Below, piece after piece: positions 15,514 to 24,437 of a stretch of DNA of 64,000 nt. Numbering within the stretch: position 1 is the stretch's first letter; each line of letters opens with the position of its first letter. A program made the translations under genes and the position numbers. Source of the DNA: Actinoplanes aureus (GTDB lineage Bacteria; Actinomycetota; Actinomycetes; Mycobacteriales; Micromonosporaceae); assembly GCF_015704865.1 (NCBI RefSeq), contig NZ_JADQTO010000011.1, forward strand, positions 62,001 to 126,000. Reading direction: 5' to 3'. The notes beneath the pieces are model-generated. The model did no database searches. It worked only from the letters and a program-made list of their open reading frames with translations, and was not told the origin of the DNA.

Positions 15514-16863
15514 ATGGACCGCCCCCTTCGGGTTGCCGTCATCGGAGCCGGCCCGGCCGGCATCTACGCCGCCGATCACCTCATCAAAGCCTCAGAAACT
15601 GCCACGGTCGACATCTACGACAAACTCCCCACCCCGTACGGGCTGATCCGCTACGGCGTGGCACCGGACCACCCGCGGATCAAGGAGATCGTCACCGCGC
15701 TGTTCCGGATCCTGGACAACCCGCGGATCCGGTTCATCGGCAACGTGGCGTACGGCGTGGACGTCAAGCCCGAGGAGCTGAACCGCTTCTACGACGCGAC
15801 GATCATCGCCACCGGCGCCGAGAAGGACCGGGCCCTGGACATTCCCGGCATCGACCTGCAGGGCAGCTACGGTGCCGCCGACTTCGCCTCCTGGTACAAC
15901 GGGCACCCCGACGTGTCGCGCGACTGGCCGCTGGAGGCCCGGGAGGTCGCCGTCATCGGCGCCGGCAACGTGGCCGTCGACGTCGCCCGGATCCTCGCCA
16001 AGACCGCCGACGAGCTGCTGGTCACCGAGATCCCGGACAACGTCTACCAGGCGCTCAAGCAGAGCCCGGTGACCGACGTGCACGTGTTCTCCCGGCGTGG
16101 CCCGGCGCAGGTCAAGTTCACCCCGCAGGAGCTGCGCGAACTCGACCACTCGCCGAACGTCGAGGTGATCGTGCACCCGGAGGGCATCGAGTTCGACGAG
16201 GGCAGCCTCGAGGCGATGCGCAAGACCCGGCACGTCAAGATGTGCGTCGACATCCTGCAGAACTGGGCCGTCCGTGACGAGCGGGACCGGCCGCGCCGCC
16301 TGCACCTGTACTTCCTGCAGGCGCCGGTCGAGGTGCTCGGCGAGGACGGCAAGGTGGTCGGCCTGCGTACCGAGACGCAGGAGCTGACCGGCGACGGCTG
16401 GGTACGCGGCACCGGCGAGTTCACCGACTGGCCCGTGCAGGCCGTCTACCGCGCCGTCGGCTACCTCAGCACCGCCCTGCCCGACCTGCCGTTCGACACC
16501 AGGACCGGCACCATCCCGCACGACGCCGGCCGGATCCTCGACCTCGACGGCGAGCACATCCCCGGCATGTACGTGGCCGGCTGGATCAAGCGCGGCCCGG
16601 TCGGGCTGATCGGCCACACCAAGGGCTGCTCCGGCGAGACCGTCACCAGCCTGATGGCGGACGCCGAGTCGCTGCCGGCCGCCGCTGAGCGGGACCCGGC
16701 CGAGGTGATCACCTACCTGTCGCAGCGTGGCCTCCAGGTCACCACCTGGGCGGGCTGGCAGAGGCTGGACAGCCACGAGATCGCGCTCGGCGAGCCGCAC
16801 GGCCGCAAGCGCGTCAAGGTCGTCGCCCGCGACGAGATGACCGAGATCTGCAACGCCGTCTGA
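15514..16863 (+). CDS. fprA: ferredoxin/flavodoxin-NADP reductase, FprA type
   Basis: A 449-aa FAD enzyme of the adrenodoxin-reductase/FprA family, which moves electrons between NADPH and ferredoxin for P450s, biosynthesis or stress defence. It has an FAD Rossmann motif GAGPAGIYAADHL (about 11-23), the family signature PYGLIRYGVAPDHPRIK (about 44-60), an NADP motif GAGNVAVDVARIL (about 150), and C-terminal PVGLIGHTKGCSGETV. The ATG at 15514 has GAGGGAAG just upstream; an earlier in-frame start at 15436 would lie inside the promoter region. No ferredoxin is fused or adjacent. A SoxR-like promoter precedes it. Confidence 0.93.
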   Translation: MDRPLRVAVIGAGPAGIYAADHLIKASETATVDIYDKLPTPYGLIRYGVAPDHPRIKEIVTALFRILDNPRIRFIGNVAYGVDVKPEELNRFYDATIIATGAEKDRALDIPGIDLQGSYGAADFASWYNGHPDVSRDWPLEAREVAVIGAGNVAVDVARILAKTADELLVTEIPDNVYQALKQSPVTDVHVFSRRGPAQVKFTPQELRELDHSPNVEVIVHPEGIEFDEGSLEAMRKTRHVKMCVDILQNWAVRDERDRPRRLHLYFLQAPVEVLGEDGKVVGLRTETQELTGDGWVRGTGEFTDWPVQAVYRAVGYLSTALPDLPFDTRTGTIPHDAGRILDLDGEHIPGMYVAGWIKRGPVGLIGHTKGCSGETVTSLMADAESLPAAAERDPAEVITYLSQRGLQVTTWAGWQRLDSHEIALGEPHGRKRVKVVARDEMTEICNAV

Positions 16864-16876
16864 CGAACTGAGACGA

Positions 16877-16905
16877 GGCCCGCGGACCGAGCCGGTCCGC
16901 GGGCC
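16877..16905. terminator. strong bidirectional hairpin
   Basis: Perfect 12-bp arms GGCCCGCGGACC (16877-16888) and GGTCCGCGGGCC (16894-16905) around a GAGCC loop. It lies between the convergent stops of fprA and the ABC permease gene. Confidence 0.9.
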
Positions 16906-16913
16906 TCCGGCTC

Positions 16914-17693
16914 TCAGCCGCGGAGCCGCCGGTAGGCGCGCGCCGACAGCGGGGCGAAGACCGCGACCAGCAGCAACGGCCAGCCGATGGCCAGCAGCAC
17001 CGCATGGTCGGCCAGGACACCCTCGGTGATGCCGGTCGGGTTGCCGAACAGCTGCCGGGCCGCGGTCGCGGTGGCCGACAGCGGGTTCCAGGCGGCGAGG
17101 GCGCCGAGCCAGGCCGGCATCGTCTCGGCGGACACGATCGCGGTGGACAGGAAGCCGATCGGCCAGACCAGCACCTGTACGGCCGTGGTCGCGCCCTCAC
17201 CGCGGAAGGTGAGGCCGAGGAAGATGCCGATCCAGAGAACGGCGAACCGCAGGAGCAACAGCAGGAGTACGGCGAGCACGGCCGAACCCGGATCCGAGGT
17301 GATCCGCCACCCGATCAGCAGCCCGCCGACGATCAGCACGAGCAGTTCGACCGCGGAGTTCGTCATGTCGGCGCCGACCCGGCCGAGCGCCACCGAGCCA
17401 CTGCCGATCGGCATGGACCGGAACCGGTCGGTGATGCCCTTGCGCGCGTCGTTGGCCATCGCGGTGGCCGTGGACTCGACGCCGAACATCATGCTGAGCG
17501 CCATCATGCCGGGCAGCAGGAAGGTGATGTAGTCGCCACCGCCCGGGATGTCGATCGCGCCGCCGAACAGGAAACCGAAGACCAGCAGCAGCATCACCGA
17601 GAAGAGCAGGTTGAAGATCGGGCCCCACGGTTCGCGTACCCAGTGGGCGAGCTCTCGCTGGGTGATGATCCAGCCGGCGCGCAGGGTCGTCAT
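16914..17693 (-). CDS. ABC-2 type permease, DrrB-like
   Basis: A 259-aa ABC-2 permease with six predicted TM helices and the family segment GVESTATAMANDARKGITDR (about residues 72-91), followed by FRSMPIG, typical of daunorubicin-resistance (DrrB) exporters. It would form the membrane half of an exporter with the ATPase upstream. The ATGA overlap of 4 nt couples the two genes. The substrate is unknown; drugs or lipids are exported by relatives. Confidence 0.92.
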   Translation of the reverse strand: MTTLRAGWIITQRELAHWVREPWGPIFNLLFSVMLLLVFGFLFGGAIDIPGGGDYITFLLPGMMALSMMFGVESTATAMANDARKGITDRFRSMPIGSGSVALGRVGADMTNSAVELLVLIVGGLLIGWRITSDPGSAVLAVLLLLLLRFAVLWIGIFLGLTFRGEGATTAVQVLVWPIGFLSTAIVSAETMPAWLGALAAWNPLSATATAARQLFGNPTGITEGVLADHAVLLAIGWPLLLVAVFAPLSARAYRRLRG

Positions 17694-18631
17694 CGGGCGG
17701 GCTCCTTTTCGGTCAGAGTGAGGAAGACCTCGTCCAAGGTGGGGCGGCGGAGCAGCAGGTCCTCGGGGGTGACCCCGAGGTCGTCCAGGGCCCGGACGAC
17801 GCCGGAGACGGCGGTGACCCCGGCGGGCAGCTCGAACGTGACGCCGCGGGTGTCGTCGTCGGTGACCGCGGGTTCGCCGACCGCTTCGGCGAGGCGTCCG
17901 GCGACGTGGTGCAGGTCGTCGCGCTGGCCGATCGTCACGGTCACGCGGTCACCGCCGACCTGGCGTTTGAGTGCTTCGGGCGTACCGTTCGCGATGATCT
18001 TGCCGTGGTTCATCACGGAGATCTCCGAGGCCAGCTGGTCGGCCTCGTCGAGGTACTGCGTGGTGAGCAGGACCGTGGTGCCGCGCGCCGCGGTCTCCCG
18101 GACGGTGGCCCAGACCTCGTTGCGGGCGCGCGGGTCGAGGCCGGTGGTCGGCTCGTCGAGGAAGAGTACCGCCGGGGTGAGGATCAGGCCGGCGGCGATG
18201 TCCAGGCGGCGGCGCATGCCGCCGCTGTAGGTGGAGACCGCTCGGTCCGCGGCGTCGGTGAGGCCGAAGGTATCCAGCAGTTCGTCGGCGCGCTCCCGGG
18301 CGGCGGCCTTGCCGAGGCCGTAGAGCCGGCCGAACATGACCAGGTTCTGCCGGCCGCCGAGCACCTCGTCGACGGCGGCGTTCTGCCCGATCAGGCCGAT
18401 GCGCCGGCGAACCTGAGCGGACTGCGTGCGGACGTCGAAACCGGCGACGGTGGCGGTGCCGCCGTCGACGTCGATCAGCGTGGTCAGGGCCTTGACCACG
18501 GTGGTCTTGCCGGCGCCGTTGGGACCGAGCAGTCCGTGAATGACGCCGGGCGGGATGTGCAGGTCGAACCCGTCGAGGGCGTGCAGGTCGCCGTACCTCT
18601 TGCGCAGTCCCTCAGCTACCAGGGTGTTCAC
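17690..18631 (-). CDS. ABC transporter ATPase, DrrA-like
   Basis: A 313-aa ATPase of the DrrA group. Walker A is GPNGAGKTT, Q-loop LIGQNAAVDEVL, signature YSGGMRRRLDIA, Walker B LFLDEPTTGLDP, and H-loop region LLTTQYLDEAD. A C-terminal domain (about residues 215-313) is typical of DrrA. The GTG at 18631 was chosen because AGGAG lies 5 nt upstream; the frame extends 15 codons further. It is divergent from a TetR gene 77 nt away, so that regulator probably controls this exporter. Confidence 0.92.
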   Translation of the reverse strand: MNTLVAEGLRKRYGDLHALDGFDLHIPPGVIHGLLGPNGAGKTTVVKALTTLIDVDGGTATVAGFDVRTQSAQVRRRIGLIGQNAAVDEVLGGRQNLVMFGRLYGLGKAAARERADELLDTFGLTDAADRAVSTYSGGMRRRLDIAAGLILTPAVLFLDEPTTGLDPRARNEVWATVRETAARGTTVLLTTQYLDEADQLASEISVMNHGKIIANGTPEALKRQVGGDRVTVTIGQRDDLHHVAGRLAEAVGEPAVTDDDTRGVTFELPAGVTAVSGVVRALDDLGVTPEDLLLRRPTLDEVFLTLTEKEPAR

Positions 18632-18685
18632 TGCGGCTCCTAACTCCGTATGGGTCACGGAAAAACGTTGCGCCAAACACCGTAC

Positions 18686-18702
18686 ACCCCACGGGGTAAT
18701 AT
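18686..18702. promoter_or_regulatory. candidate TetR operator and -10 element
   Basis: ACCCC-AC-GGGGT (18686-18697) is a perfect short dyad in the 77-nt gap between drrA-like and the TetR gene. It abuts TAATAT (18697-18702), a good -10 for the TetR gene that would place transcription start at or next to its ATG (leaderless). Operator assignment is inference. Confidence 0.4.
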
Positions 18703-18708
18703 CCGCAC

Positions 18709-19506
18709 ATGGAAAGACAGGACATCGACCGCACGCTCGAGCTGCTGTGGCGGCGCAAGCTGGGAACGCCGCAGGGTAGGCGTGGACCGAAACAGCGGGT
18801 CAGCGTCGACGAGGTGATCCGGGCCGGCATCGCGGTGGCCGACGAGGAGGGGCTGCCGGCGTTCTCCATGCGCAAGGTGGCCGACCGGCTCGGGCTCAAG
18901 CTGATGTCCGTCTACACGTACGTTCCGGGGCGCTCCGAACTGATCGGCCTCATGGTCGACGAGGTCACCGGGGAGATCCCGCACCCGCCGCACGAGGGAA
19001 CTCTCCGGCAGCGCCTGGCCGGGGTGGCCCGGCACATGTGGGACGAGTTCCACCGGCATCCGTGGCTGCTCCAGATCGAGAGCAGCCGGCCGTGGATAGG
19101 CCCGCACGGCTGCGACCGGTACGAGTGGCAGCTGGCCGCGCTCGAGGGCGCCGGATTCACCGACCTCGAGATGGATCAGGTGGTCACGGTGATCAGCAGC
19201 TTCACCGGCGGGTCCGCGCGCTTCTCGGTCGCCGTGCGCAGCACCACCGAGCGGTCCGGGATATCCGACCTTCAGTGGTGGGAGGCCAACGCGCCGATCC
19301 TGGAACGGGTGATGCCGCCGGGCGCGTACCCGCTGGGCGGCCGGGTCGGCACCGCGGCCGGCCAGGAGTACAACGCGGTCGGTGACCCGGACCGGTCGTT
19401 CCGGTTCGGCCTCGAGCGCCTCCTCGACGGCGTCGAGCTCCTCCTGCGAGAAGGGCGCGAACAGTGCGGGCCGTGCCCCCCGGCTGATCAGGCGGCGAAC
19501 GAGTAG
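18709..19506 (+). CDS. TetR-family regulator of the divergent ABC exporter
   Basis: A 265-aa regulator. The HTH (FSMRKVADRLGLKLMSVYTYV, residues about 52-72) is preceded by an unusual 35-residue basic N-terminal arm (LLWRRKLG...RGPKQR), as in TetR proteins with a TetR_C_1 ligand domain. The C-terminal domain is all-helical. It is divergent from the DrrAB-like operon, the classic arrangement for a drug-responsive repressor of an exporter. It overlaps the convergent GIDE-domain gene by 19 nt. Confidence 0.9.
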   Translation: MERQDIDRTLELLWRRKLGTPQGRRGPKQRVSVDEVIRAGIAVADEEGLPAFSMRKVADRLGLKLMSVYTYVPGRSELIGLMVDEVTGEIPHPPHEGTLRQRLAGVARHMWDEFHRHPWLLQIESSRPWIGPHGCDRYEWQLAALEGAGFTDLEMDQVVTVISSFTGGSARFSVAVRSTTERSGISDLQWWEANAPILERVMPPGAYPLGGRVGTAAGQEYNAVGDPDRSFRFGLERLLDGVELLLREGREQCGPCPPADQAANE

Positions 19507-20357
19507 GCGATCGCCAGGCAGGCGGCGAGGCACACCGCGCCGACGACCGCGGCCCAGAACGCGCAGCCGAGGCCGGACCTGCCGTCGCCGCGCAGCGCCT
19601 GCTCGGTCTCGGCCGGCGGCCGGCTGCACACCAGATAGGGCCCGGTGCGTGGCAGGGTGAGCCCGACCGTTCCATCAGCCAGGGGCGCCGGCTTACCGAT
19701 CAGATGCATCGGTACGCGCGACGGCACGAACTCCTCGACCACCCCGACCCGGTCGGCGCCCTTGATCGACCGCTCGGCGATCAGCCCGCGGTCGATCACG
19801 TGCCGCAGCCACGGTCCGGGGTCCCGCCACCGCGCGGTCGTCTCGTGGACGGGTCGCTCGGCCGGTGACGGTCCGGAGGAGCCCACCGCGTGCCGCGTCT
19901 GGGCCCAGACCGACAGATGGCCGGAGTACACCCGGCCCTGGAGGATGTCGGCCGAGACCGCCGCCACACCGGAGTCGTCGGCCACCCCGAACGGATCGCC
20001 GCCGGACTGCTCCCACAGCACCGACAGGCGAGTGGTGTCGCCGTTGCCGTCCGCCCGGTACACCATCGTGCGGAACCAGACACCCTCCGCACCGGAGAGC
20101 GGCGCGACCACCAGGCCGGCGCGCCCCGGCACGGTGTGCCCGTAGACGGCGAAGTACTTGGGCAGCGAGACACCGGGCCGCAGCGCGGCGCACGGCGAGA
20201 CCCGGTTGCGGGCCACCCAGCGTCGCTCCCGGCCGCTGCTCGCGGCCAGCAGCAACAGCACCGGTACGAGTACGAGCAGCCCGAACCCGAAGAACCCGGT
20301 GACGGCGATCGCTGCGGTTCGCAGATCCACGCGGTCAGGGTAGGAGTCGACCGCCAC
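19488..20357 (-). CDS. bacterial GIDE-domain membrane protein
   Basis: A 289-aa protein with TM helices at residues about 13-38 and 264-287 flanking a soluble domain. That domain carries GIDE/MULAN-like cues: VVAPLSGAEGVWFRTMVYR (about 82-100) and DPFGVADDSGVAAV (about 120-133). In eukaryotic MULAN the domain lies between two TM helices and a RING follows; no RING or Cys/His cluster is present here, so this is not a ubiquitin ligase despite common annotation. Function in bacteria is unknown. The start could also be a GTG nine codons downstream (20330). Confidence 0.7.
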   Translation of the reverse strand: MAVDSYPDRVDLRTAAIAVTGFFGFGLLVLVPVLLLLAASSGRERRWVARNRVSPCAALRPGVSLPKYFAVYGHTVPGRAGLVVAPLSGAEGVWFRTMVYRADGNGDTTRLSVLWEQSGGDPFGVADDSGVAAVSADILQGRVYSGHLSVWAQTRHAVGSSGPSPAERPVHETTARWRDPGPWLRHVIDRGLIAERSIKGADRVGVVEEFVPSRVPMHLIGKPAPLADGTVGLTLPRTGPYLVCSRPPAETEQALRGDGRSGLGCAFWAAVVGAVCLAACLAIAYSFAA

Positions 20358-20366
20358 CGGCCGTGA

Positions 20367-23300
20367 TCAGTGGTCGCAGCAGGCGTGCCGGCTCTCCTCG
20401 ATGTAGTGCGGGTCGTGCCACCAGTAGCGCTCGGTCTCCGGACGTGCGGCCGCCGGCGATGTCCGGGCCGCGCTGCGCACCACCGCGGCCGTGGCGAACG
20501 GTTCCAGCAGGTCCGGCACGGTGTGCAGGACACCGGCGGCCATCACCTGGCGTACGTTGGCCGCCTGCTTGATGTCGGCGAGCGGATCGCCGCCGAGCAG
20601 CGTCAGGTCGGCGTAGTGACCGGGGGCGATCCGGCCGAGCGGCTCCTCCAGGAATTCGCCGGGCAGCCGGGTCGCCGTGCTCAGCGCCTCGTACGGGGTC
20701 ATCCCGTAGGCGACCATGGCGCGCAGATTGAGGTGGGTGCTGACCGCGTTCGGTGAGATCGGTGAGTCGGTGCCGGTGATCACCTGGCCGCCGCCGCGGT
20801 ACAGCCGGATCAGGTGGGCGACCTGCCGGGCCAGGTTCTGCCGGGTCACCGTCTGGTCGGTGGTCCGGGCGGTCGCCGCGATGGTCTGCAGGTTCGCGTA
20901 CTCCCAGCTCGGATAGAGGGTCCGCACGCGTTCGTCGAGGAGCAGGCTGTCATCCTCGCGCAGCAGCGTGGTCGACAGGAACAGCGTGGGCGTGCGGGCG
21001 GCGCGGGTGGTCAGGAAGATGTCGTCCACGTCGGAGTAGACGTTGCCGATCGCGGTGACCGTCCGTGAGTAGCCGAACCGGCTGGTCGCCCCGACGTGCT
21101 CCTGGCCGTCGCCGCCGAACGCGAACGCCGGGTAGTGGTAGTGCGAGGTGGCGTGGACGCGGTGCCGGTGCGCCCACTGGATCACCTGCCGCTGCCGTTC
21201 CGGCGACAACCGGACGTACGCCTTCATCAGGTCGTAGTCGAGCGCCCCGGCGCGTTCCAGCTCCAGGGCCACCTGCCGCGGATCATAGGTGGGGCGCATG
21301 AAGTTGTAGAAGATCCGGGAGCCGTCGACCGCCTCACCGGTGGCGAAGTAGCGGGGCCCGATCCGCGCTCCGGACTGGACCGACTCCCGTTCCTCCACCA
21401 TGTGGTACGCCGGGCTGCCGGGGGAGCGGGTCGTGGTGACGCCGAGCGACAGCCACAGCCGCCCCTGCCGGGCCCCGTACGCGTACCCCTGCATCTCCCG
21501 GTGATGGTGCATGTCGATGAGTCCCGGGATGACCACCGCGTCCCGGGCGTCGACCAGGCGGCCGTCGCGTCCCGGCCGGTGCGGCTCCACCGCGGTGATC
21601 CGGTGCCCCTCGACCACGATGTCCACGTCGCGGGCCAGATCCCGGCGCACGCCGTCCCACATCCGTCCGGCGTGGATCACGGTCCGGCCGCGCGGCGCGG
21701 CGTTCGCCCAGGTCAATCTCATCGGTACGGTCCGCGGCCGCCCACCGTCCACGGACACCGTCCGCAGCACCCCGTTGTGCAGGTAGAGCAGCGTCCGGGA
21801 GTCACCGCTCCAGCTGGGCGCGTCGGTCACCTCGTGGGTGATCTGCCGTGGTGTGCCCGCATAAGTGCCGTCCGGGTTGACGTCCACCACCCACAGCACG
21901 CTGGCCAGCACGAACGCCAGTTTCCGGCCGTCCGGCGACCAGACCGGGCCGTCGTCGCCGCGGGTCTGGATCGACTTGTGCGGCAGCGGGTCGACGTACC
22001 GGCCGGCGCCGGTGGCCACGTCGACCAGCAGGATCTTGCTGAGTCCTTCCCGGAACCGGGCCGAGTACGGCACGACGGCGGCGAGCGCGATGGTCCGCCC
22101 GTCGGCCGACCAACTGGGCCGGCCGGGTTCGAAGGTGGCCGCGTACAGCTGCCGGACCGCGCCGGTGGCCACCTCGACGGTGTAGAGCGCGCCGGTCTGG
22201 TCCAGGAACGCCAGGTGGGAACTGTCCGCCGACCAGCTGCCGGAGACCGCCGCCGCGTTGGGCAGCGCGGTCAGCTGCCGCTCGGCGCCGGTGGACAGGT
22301 CGCGCAGCCAGATGTCCAGCTTGCCGCCGCGGTCGGTGGAGTACGACAGGTAGCGGCCGTCCGGCGACCACGCGGGGTCACTCTTCCACCAGTGGTCCCG
22401 GGTCAGCGGGCGGGGCGGGCTGCCGATCCGCATGGTCCAGACGTCGTTGAGCGCCCGGAACGCGATCGATGCGCCGTCCGGTGACAGGACCGGGCTGCCG
22501 ATGCCGAGGACCGGTTTGGGCGTACGCGAATCGAAGTCTCTGCGCCGTTTGCGATAGCGCGGTCTGGTGAGAGTGACCGGGGCGGCGAAGCCGATCCGGT
22601 CGGCCGGCCCGGCGGAGCCCAGCGTGCGCCGCCGGATGCCGCCGTCGGCGGTGTAGACGATCTCGCGCGGCGACCGCCAGGAGACCCGGAACGGGAACAC
22701 CTCCTCGCCGGTGACCACGGGAGCGCCGTCCAGCCGGAGCTCGGCACGCCCCTCCGCGGTGAGCTGGTAGACGATGCCCGAGCCGTCCGGGGTGAACGCG
22801 GGACCGCGGATGATCTGCCCGGCCGGGACGGTCACCGCGGTGCTGCGGGCACCGGTGGCCACCTCGACGACGTCGACGCGCGTGTTGGCGACCACGAACG
22901 CGATCCGCCGGCCGTCCGGGGACCAGGCCGGCTCGTACTCCTCGGCGGTGCTGTCGGCGACCGCGGTGATCCGCCCGGACGCCAGGTCGAGCAGGTGGAC
23001 GCCGTAGCTGCCGGAGAGGTCCGCGGAGAAGGCGAGGCGGCGCCCGTCGGGCGCGAAACGGGGCTCACGGTGGTCGTACGGCCCGGAGGTGAGCCGCCGC
23101 AGGCCGGAGCCGTCCGGGCGGATCAGCCACAGGTCGAAGGTGCCGGTCCGGTACGACTGGAAGGCGATCGTGCCGCCGTCCGGTGCCCAGTCGGGCTGGG
23201 CGACGTCGAACAGGTCACCGGTCAGCCGGCGGGCCGGCCCACCGGCGGCGGGCAGCACCCAGAGCACGCCGGCCAGGTCCATCGCGATCCGGCGGCCGTC

Positions 23301-23459
23301 CGGCGAGAGGCGTACGGCGAAGTTGGTGCCCTGGTCGAGCCCGGTTCTCCGGAGCCCGGCGGCCGCGGCCCGGGTCGCCGCGGGACCGAGCACGGTGGTG
23401 CCGGCCACGCCGGCGAGAAGGCCACGTCTGCTGAGAGCGGTCATGTCCTCAATAGACAC
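20367..23459 (-). CDS. Tat-exported TolB-propeller/amidohydrolase fusion
   Basis: A 1030-aa protein. A twin-Arg signal (LSRRGLLAGVAG, residues 9-20) is followed by about 550 residues of PD40/TolB-like propeller (repeated SPDGRRIA, APDGGTIAF). A metal-dependent amidohydrolase barrel comes next: VIPGLIDMHHHREMQ gives the HxH-type metal site, HATSHYHYP the middle histidines, and TGTDSPISPNA the final Asp. It should act outside the cytoplasm on a cyclic amide, ester or peptide-like bond; the substrate is unknown. The GTG directly follows the ECF41 sigma-factor stop, so both are probably one transcript. An ATG five codons later is an alternative start. The end CCDH is unusual. Confidence 0.85.
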   Translation of the reverse strand: MSIEDMTALSRRGLLAGVAGTTVLGPAATRAAAAGLRRTGLDQGTNFAVRLSPDGRRIAMDLAGVLWVLPAAGGPARRLTGDLFDVAQPDWAPDGGTIAFQSYRTGTFDLWLIRPDGSGLRRLTSGPYDHREPRFAPDGRRLAFSADLSGSYGVHLLDLASGRITAVADSTAEEYEPAWSPDGRRIAFVVANTRVDVVEVATGARSTAVTVPAGQIIRGPAFTPDGSGIVYQLTAEGRAELRLDGAPVVTGEEVFPFRVSWRSPREIVYTADGGIRRRTLGSAGPADRIGFAAPVTLTRPRYRKRRRDFDSRTPKPVLGIGSPVLSPDGASIAFRALNDVWTMRIGSPPRPLTRDHWWKSDPAWSPDGRYLSYSTDRGGKLDIWLRDLSTGAERQLTALPNAAAVSGSWSADSSHLAFLDQTGALYTVEVATGAVRQLYAATFEPGRPSWSADGRTIALAAVVPYSARFREGLSKILLVDVATGAGRYVDPLPHKSIQTRGDDGPVWSPDGRKLAFVLASVLWVVDVNPDGTYAGTPRQITHEVTDAPSWSGDSRTLLYLHNGVLRTVSVDGGRPRTVPMRLTWANAAPRGRTVIHAGRMWDGVRRDLARDVDIVVEGHRITAVEPHRPGRDGRLVDARDAVVIPGLIDMHHHREMQGYAYGARQGRLWLSLGVTTTRSPGSPAYHMVEERESVQSGARIGPRYFATGEAVDGSRIFYNFMRPTYDPRQVALELERAGALDYDLMKAYVRLSPERQRQVIQWAHRHRVHATSHYHYPAFAFGGDGQEHVGATSRFGYSRTVTAIGNVYSDVDDIFLTTRAARTPTLFLSTTLLREDDSLLLDERVRTLYPSWEYANLQTIAATARTTDQTVTRQNLARQVAHLIRLYRGGGQVITGTDSPISPNAVSTHLNLRAMVAYGMTPYEALSTATRLPGEFLEEPLGRIAPGHYADLTLLGGDPLADIKQAANVRQVMAAGVLHTVPDLLEPFATAAVVRSAARTSPAAARPETERYWWHDPHYIEESRHACCDH

Positions 23460-24329
23460 CTATCCATGACTGTGGGCAATCCACGCGTGGAGTTTCTCCG
23501 GGTTGCGGACGATCCAGATGCTGCGGATCCGGTCGCCGGCGAGGTCGAACGCGAGCACCGTCTCGATGACGCCGTCGCGCTGGGTCACCAGGCCGGGCCT
23601 GCCGTTCACCGTACGCTCCAAGATCGTGAGACCGGCCGTGTTCCCGACGATGGCAGCCCCGTAGCGGGCCACCTCCGCCGTTCCCCGCAACGGTCGGGGC
23701 AGGGTGCTCACCCGGCCGCCGCCGTCCGCGGTGACCGTGACGGCCGGATCGAGCAGGCCGATCAGGGTGCCGATGTCCGCGGCCTCCCAGGCCAGCCGGA
23801 ACTCCCGGACCACGCCGGCCTGCCGTCCGGCCGGCACCGGGATGGACCGCGCGGCGCTGACCCGGCGCCGGCCGGAGGTGGCCAGCTGGCGGCACGCCGC
23901 CGGAGTACGGCCGACGATCTCCGCGATCTCGGCGAACGGATAGTCGAACACGTCGTGCAGGACGACCGCGACGCGCTCGGCCGGGGTCATCGACTCCAGG
24001 ACCACGAGGAACGCCATGGAGATCGAGTCGTCGAGGGTGACCCGGTCGGCCGGATCCGGTGCGGGCAACGGCTCCGGAAGCCAGGGTCCCGCGTACCGCT
24101 CCCGCCGGACCCGGGCCGAACGGAGCTGGTCCAGGCAGATCCGGCTCGCCACCCTGGTCAGCCAGGCCGCGGGATTGTCCACCGCGTGCCGTTGCCGCTC
24201 GGGCAGCGCGTACCAGCGGGTGTAGGCCTCCTGCGCCGCGTCCTCCGCCTCGGAAAGCGATCCGAGAAGCCGGTACGCCAGGTGGATCAGCTGACGCCGC
24301 TCGCCGGCGACCTCGTGCGTTGTGCTCAC
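23460..24329 (-). CDS. ECF41-type RNA polymerase sigma factor with SnoaL-like C-terminus
   Basis: A 289-aa ECF sigma factor: sigma2 (LIHLAYRLLGSLSEAEDAAQ, about 14-33), sigma4 (MTPAERVAVVLHDVFDYPFA and IAEIVGRTPAACRQ), then a SnoaL/NTF2-like extension. Two ECF41 hallmarks are present in that extension: DGGGR (about 209-213) and VRNPEKL near the end. In ECF41 factors the extension modulates core binding in place of an anti-sigma factor. The GTG start lies just past a TGTCTCGTCGG element, so the transcript may be leaderless. Its stop abuts the amidohydrolase start. The usual carboxymuconolactone decarboxylase/epimerase partner is absent. Confidence 0.88.
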   Translation of the reverse strand: MSTTHEVAGERRQLIHLAYRLLGSLSEAEDAAQEAYTRWYALPERQRHAVDNPAAWLTRVASRICLDQLRSARVRRERYAGPWLPEPLPAPDPADRVTLDDSISMAFLVVLESMTPAERVAVVLHDVFDYPFAEIAEIVGRTPAACRQLATSGRRRVSAARSIPVPAGRQAGVVREFRLAWEAADIGTLIGLLDPAVTVTADGGGRVSTLPRPLRGTAEVARYGAAIVGNTAGLTILERTVNGRPGLVTQRDGVIETVLAFDLAGDRIRSIWIVRNPEKLHAWIAHSHG

Positions 24330-24333
24330 CGGT

Positions 24334-24401
24334 CCGACGAGACACCGCGCCGGGATCTTCCGTCAAGGCTCACCTCACATTCGTGGCGCCTGTCTCGTCG
24401 G
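24334..24401. promoter_or_regulatory. inverted TGTCTCGTCGG pair between the divergent sigma and membrane genes
   Basis: CCGACGAGACA (24334-24344) and TGTCTCGTCGG (24391-24401) are perfect 11-bp inverted copies 46 bp apart, so each divergent gene has the same element upstream in the same orientation. On the plus side, CACA (24377-24380) precedes CGTC (24396-24399) by about 16 nt, reminiscent of the ECF41 promoter pattern. Inference: an autoregulated divergent ECF promoter. Confidence 0.5.
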
Positions 24402-24437
24402 GTGGGTAGACGTACACCTGACGAAGGAGTTCCGCGC

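Noticed and set aside
15364..15579. 71-codon minus ORF upstream of fprA
   Set aside because: Covers the SoxR-like promoter and the fprA start, with no ribosome site and no domain.
16877..16905. regulatory RNA or riboswitch
   Set aside because: A simple perfect hairpin between convergent stops is best explained as a terminator.
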